This document shows positions 60,994 to 64,000 of a stretch of DNA of 64,000 bases, piece after piece. Every line of letters starts with the position of its first letter. Position 1 is the stretch's first letter. This stretch comes from CBDDLD01 sp965230605 (GTDB lineage: Bacteria; Bacteroidota; Bacteroidia; Flavobacteriales; Flavobacteriaceae). The stretch is taken from positions 2,232,001 through 2,296,000 of the forward strand of contig CBDDLD010000004.1 in the NCBI GenBank assembly GCA_965230605.1, written 5' to 3'. The notes under the pieces are model-generated. The model did not search any database, had not been told where the DNA came from, and was given only the letters and a program-made list of their open reading frames with translations. Both the position numbers and the translations under genes were made by a program.

Positions 60994-62991
60994 ATGATCG
61001 AGAATGATAACCTGCAAGAAGCAGATGGAAAGAAAAAACTAGAATTAGAAAACGCCGACACTACCCCAAATCAAAACGCTGAGGGTACTCAATCTAAAGA
61101 AAACACTTCTGTAGAAGTTGAAGCTGAATCTAATCTTGAGACCAAAGAAGAAACTCCTGAAAATGATGTTTCTGAGGATACTACGTCTGAAACTGAAGAA
61201 ACGCATGTAGAAGAAATTGCTGCCTCTAATGCTGAAGATGCTGAAGATGAAGACAATCATCATCGACATAAACTTGAAGATAAAGATTATCATGCCATGA
61301 GCATGGAACAATTGGTAGATGAGTTTGAAATGTTACTGAAGCATCAAAAAATTCAGACCATCTCATCCCATGTCAATGAAATAAAGTCTGAATTCAATGT
61401 TAAATATAATGCTCTGTTAGAAGAAAAAAAAGATGAGTTTATCAATGATGGCGGTAACCTCATAGATTTCTATTATTCTAACGACACTAAGAAGCGATTT
61501 AATTCAGCTTACAAAGATTATAAATCTTCAATAAACACCTATTACAAAGACCGTGAACAAACTTTAAAAAACAATTTAAAGAACCGATTAGATATTATTG
61601 AAGAAATTAAAGGGCTTCTTAACGTAGAAGAGAACATAAACACTACTTACAAACACTTTAAGGAACTGCAAGATAAATGGAGAAATGCAGGACCTATACC
61701 TAGAGATAAATACAATAATGCTTGGAATACTTATCACCATCATGTAGAGCGGTTTTATGATTTCTTACATCTCAATCGCGATTTACGTGATATGGATTTT
61801 AAGCATAATCTAGAACAAAAGCTGAAAATCATAGAGCAAGCTGAAGCTTTAGCTGCAGATGATAACATTAATAGATCATTTAGAGAATTACAGGTATTGC
61901 ATAAATTATGGAAAGAAGAGCTAGGGCCTGTTGCTAAGGAATATCGTGAAGAGATATGGCAACGATTTAGCAACGCTACTAAAACAATCCATGATAAAAG
62001 ACAAGCATATTATGCTGACTTAGACAAAGCCTATGAGGCCAATCTTGTCAAAAAAGAAGAGATCATTACTAATATAGAAGCCATCGTAAATGAAAACACA
62101 AACTCTCATGGAGAATGGCAAAAGAAGATTAAATCTATAGAAGCTTTACGTCAAGATTTTTTCAATGCTGGTAAAGTCCCTTTAAAAGTTAATGAAGCAA
62201 CATGGGCAAAATTCAAAGAAGCAGTAAGAAGCTTCAATAGAAAAAAGAACATGTTCTATAAAAATCTCAAGAAAGATCAATATCAAAACTTACAGAAGAA
62301 AAGAGATCTTATTAAGGTTGCAGAAGACAATAAAGACAGTGATGACTTTGATACTGTTACTCCTTTAATGAAAAAAATCCAGAGCGACTGGAAAACTATT
62401 GGTCATGTTCCCAGAAAAGACAGTGACAAAATATGGAAACGTTTTAAAGCAGCGTGTAATCATTATTTTGATAGACTTCATGCTGAACGCAAAGCAGAAA
62501 ATCAAGAGTTATACGATGCATACGATAAGAAAGCTAAATTACTAGAAGCCATAAAATCTTTTGAACTAACCGGAGACGATAAAAAAGATATAGAAGCGAT
62601 AAAGCAAAAAATATCAGAATGGAAATCTGTGGGTGCAGTTCCTAGCAATAAACGATATATCGAAGGCAAGTTTTATAGAGCTGTTGATGCTGCATTTGAT
62701 AAATTAAAGATGGATAAGGCCAAAGTAGATATGATTAAGTTTGAAAATAAGCTAGAAAGCCTTTCAAAACCAGATGATACTTCTCTATTAGATAATGAAC
62801 ATAACTTTATCCGTAAGAAAATTGATGAGATAAAGTCTGAAATCAATCAATTAGAAAATAACTTGCAATTCTTCTCTAATGTAAAAGAAGACAATCCTGT
62901 GGTAAAAGAAGTGCGTAATAATATAGATAAGCACAAAGAACTGTTAACTACTTGGCAAGAAAAATTAAAGAAGCTTAAGGGTATGTACTAA
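60994..62991 (+). CDS. DUF349 protein
   Basis: A 665-residue protein. The first 100 residues are low-complexity, acidic and Glu/Thr-rich. The rest is coiled-coil helices with five DUF349 repeats, each marked by a Trp: DKWRNAGPIPRDKYNNAW, KLWKEELGPVAKEYREEIW, DFFNAGKVPLKVNEATWAKF, SDWKTIGHVPRKDSDKIW, EWKSVGAVPSNKRYIEGKF. DUF349 proteins are found through bacteria with no settled function; the family resembles helical scaffold proteins. The stop is followed within 6 bp by a perfect hairpin. Confidence 0.9.
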   Translation: MIENDNLQEADGKKKLELENADTTPNQNAEGTQSKENTSVEVEAESNLETKEETPENDVSEDTTSETEETHVEEIAASNAEDAEDEDNHHRHKLEDKDYHAMSMEQLVDEFEMLLKHQKIQTISSHVNEIKSEFNVKYNALLEEKKDEFINDGGNLIDFYYSNDTKKRFNSAYKDYKSSINTYYKDREQTLKNNLKNRLDIIEEIKGLLNVEENINTTYKHFKELQDKWRNAGPIPRDKYNNAWNTYHHHVERFYDFLHLNRDLRDMDFKHNLEQKLKIIEQAEALAADDNINRSFRELQVLHKLWKEELGPVAKEYREEIWQRFSNATKTIHDKRQAYYADLDKAYEANLVKKEEIITNIEAIVNENTNSHGEWQKKIKSIEALRQDFFNAGKVPLKVNEATWAKFKEAVRSFNRKKNMFYKNLKKDQYQNLQKKRDLIKVAEDNKDSDDFDTVTPLMKKIQSDWKTIGHVPRKDSDKIWKRFKAACNHYFDRLHAERKAENQELYDAYDKKAKLLEAIKSFELTGDDKKDIEAIKQKISEWKSVGAVPSNKRYIEGKFYRAVDAAFDKLKMDKAKVDMIKFENKLESLSKPDDTSLLDNEHNFIRKKIDEIKSEINQLENNLQFFSNVKEDNPVVKEVRNNIDKHKELLTTWQEKLKKLKGMY

Positions 62992-62996
62992 ACACA

Positions 62997-63025
62997 AATC
63001 CCATTTGTGGATTACAAATGGGATT
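62997..63025 (+). terminator. Hairpin after the DUF349 gene
   Basis: AATCCCATTTGT (62997-63008) pairs perfectly with ACAAATGGGATT (63014-63025) over GGATT: a 12-bp stem with a 5-nt loop, 6 bp after the stop at 62991. There is no T-run directly after, so it may act with Rho or as an mRNA end-stabilising structure. Confidence 0.75.
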
Positions 63026-63191
63026 CGCCCTAACTAAACTAAATTAACCTTAATTACAACCGCTTAATAATAATTAAGATTCCTACTAAGATTATGAATC
63101 TCTGCGGATCCATTTGTTTTATTTACGTACAAAAAATAGCTTTGGATGTCAGAAAAAGTTAAAATGTAGAATATTTTATAAATGTAAGTTC

Positions 63192-63965
63192 TTAAAGCGA
63201 TTTTGCTTCTTCCCAGAACACGTCCATTTCTGCAAGCGTCATGTCTTTTAAAGGCTTCTTAAGTGCCTTAGATTTAGCCTCTAAATACTGAAATCGTTTC
63301 ATGAATTTTTTATTGGTACGCTCTAAAGCATTCTCAGGATTTACTTTTAAAAATCGTGCGTAGTTTATCATAGAAAATAAAACATCTCCAAATTCATTCT
63401 CAATAGCATCCAGATTTCCATTTTTTACTTCTAATCGTAATTCGTTGAGTTCCTCCTCTACTTTTTCGAATACTTGCTCCGGAGCTTCCCAATCAAAACC
63501 AACCCCTGCAACCTTATCCTGAATCCGATTAGCTTTTACCATAGCAGGTAAACTTTTAGGTACACCTTCTAATACGCTTTTCTTTCCTTCCTTCAACTTT
63601 AATTGCTCCCAATTTCGTTTCACATCCTCTTCATCATTAACCTCAACATCACCATATATGTGTGGGTGACGCTCAATCAATTTATCAGAAATACTATCAC
63701 ACACATCAGCGATATCAAAACTATTGGTTTCACTTCCAATTTTTGAATAAAACACAATATGTAATAATACATCTCCCAGCTCTTTCTTTACCTCATCTAA
63801 ATCATTATCTAAAATGGCATCACCCAATTCATAGACTTCTTCAATGGTCAAATGACGAAGCGATTCCATAGTTTGCTTTTTGTCCCATGGACATTGCTCT
63901 CGCAATTCATCCATAATGATTAATAAACGCTCAAAGGCTTTAAGCTGTTTGGTTTTATCAGACAT
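63192..63965 (-). CDS. mazG: Nucleoside triphosphate pyrophosphohydrolase MazG
   Basis: Hydrolyses NTPs to NMP and pyrophosphate, clearing abnormal nucleotides and lowering (p)ppGpp under stress. The 257-residue protein has two MazG domains: the N-terminal one with CPWDKKQTMESLRHLTIEEV, EELGDAI-type and ELGDVLLHIVFYSKI metal sites, and a second with GFDWEAPEQVFEKVEEELNE and NEFGDVLFSMINYARFLKVN. Full length. Ends 200 bp after the DUF349 gene, convergent to it. Confidence 0.95.
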   Translation of the reverse strand: MSDKTKQLKAFERLLIIMDELREQCPWDKKQTMESLRHLTIEEVYELGDAILDNDLDEVKKELGDVLLHIVFYSKIGSETNSFDIADVCDSISDKLIERHPHIYGDVEVNDEEDVKRNWEQLKLKEGKKSVLEGVPKSLPAMVKANRIQDKVAGVGFDWEAPEQVFEKVEEELNELRLEVKNGNLDAIENEFGDVLFSMINYARFLKVNPENALERTNKKFMKRFQYLEAKSKALKKPLKDMTLAEMDVFWEEAKSL

Positions 63966-63972
63966 AAATATG

Positions 63973-64000
63973 TTATTCTTCCTCCTCAGACACTACGTCT
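63973..64000 (-). CDS. C-terminal end of a gene upstream of mazG
   Basis: Only the last nine codons are in the window: an acidic tail, DVVSEEEE and a stop (TAA at 63975-63973), ending 7 bp before the mazG start. In related genomes a DUF5606 protein with such a tail precedes mazG; from memory that is the likely identity, but this fragment cannot prove it. Confidence 0.5.

Overview
The window is an AT-rich stretch of a Bacteroidota chromosome, most probably a marine-type member of Flavobacteriaceae. The support is a GldI-like gliding lipoprotein, several Bacteroidota-restricted families (DUF5683, DUF6122, DUF3810, DUF6503, OstA-like and DUF349 proteins), SpsII-type lipoproteins, promoter boxes of the TTG / TAnnTTTG type, and flavobacterial gene orders (parA-parB-DUF5683-dapB-lepB; spoT-fur-purA-ostA). 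Identification is by protein families I recognise; no database search was possible.

Region 1 (1 to about 12,850) is an integrated genomic island. Its right end is the 3' end of a tRNA-Pro(TGG) gene (12,849-12,922, minus strand), next to a tyrosine recombinase (11,386-12,642). Between them lie three 7-bp direct repeats phased at 11 bp and a 15-bp inverted repeat. The left end is outside the window. The cargo is defence-like: (a) a minus-strand operon of a small XRE regulator, an MmeI-like adenine methyltransferase, an SF2 helicase and the N-terminal part of a GIY-YIG (T5orf172-type) nuclease protein; (b) an ORF6N protein, an endonuclease/exonuclease/phosphatase-fold protein with an altered motif, and a small excisionase-like HTH protein; (c) a short protein with an ExoX-like C-terminal domain, divergent from (d) a plus-strand cassette of a DUF488 protein, a conserved unknown protein and an HNH nuclease. 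Cassettes (a) and (d) are the best candidates for a little-described system.

Region 2 (13,120-30,614) is core chromosome on the plus strand: a TonB receptor beside a PQQ-dependent sugar dehydrogenase and a cytochrome c lipoprotein; a tightly packed run of udk, ftsB/divIC, methylmalonyl-CoA mutase small subunit, a lipoprotein and the mutase large subunit; parAB, DUF5683, dapB, lepB; then an unusual AAA+ ATPase plus TPR-membrane protein pair set between lepB and wbqC.

Region 3 (30,617-49,349) holds housekeeping genes in both directions, separated by clear bidirectional terminators: WbqC, DUF6122, an EEP membrane protein, two rhomboids, mutL, ribH, a YfgM-like TPR protein, recF with a lipoprotein and DUF721, ndk, nrnA, two peptidyl-prolyl isomerases, pepD, DUF3810, DUF6503, a SpoU methyltransferase, a Ste24-type protease and one protein I do not recognise.

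Region 4 (49,549-64,000) is spoT, fur, purA, an OstA-like protein, a class III aminotransferase, a TPR protein, two tandem DUF368 (PopT-like undecaprenyl-phosphate transporter) genes, aroE, a DUF349 protein, mazG and the very end of one further gene.
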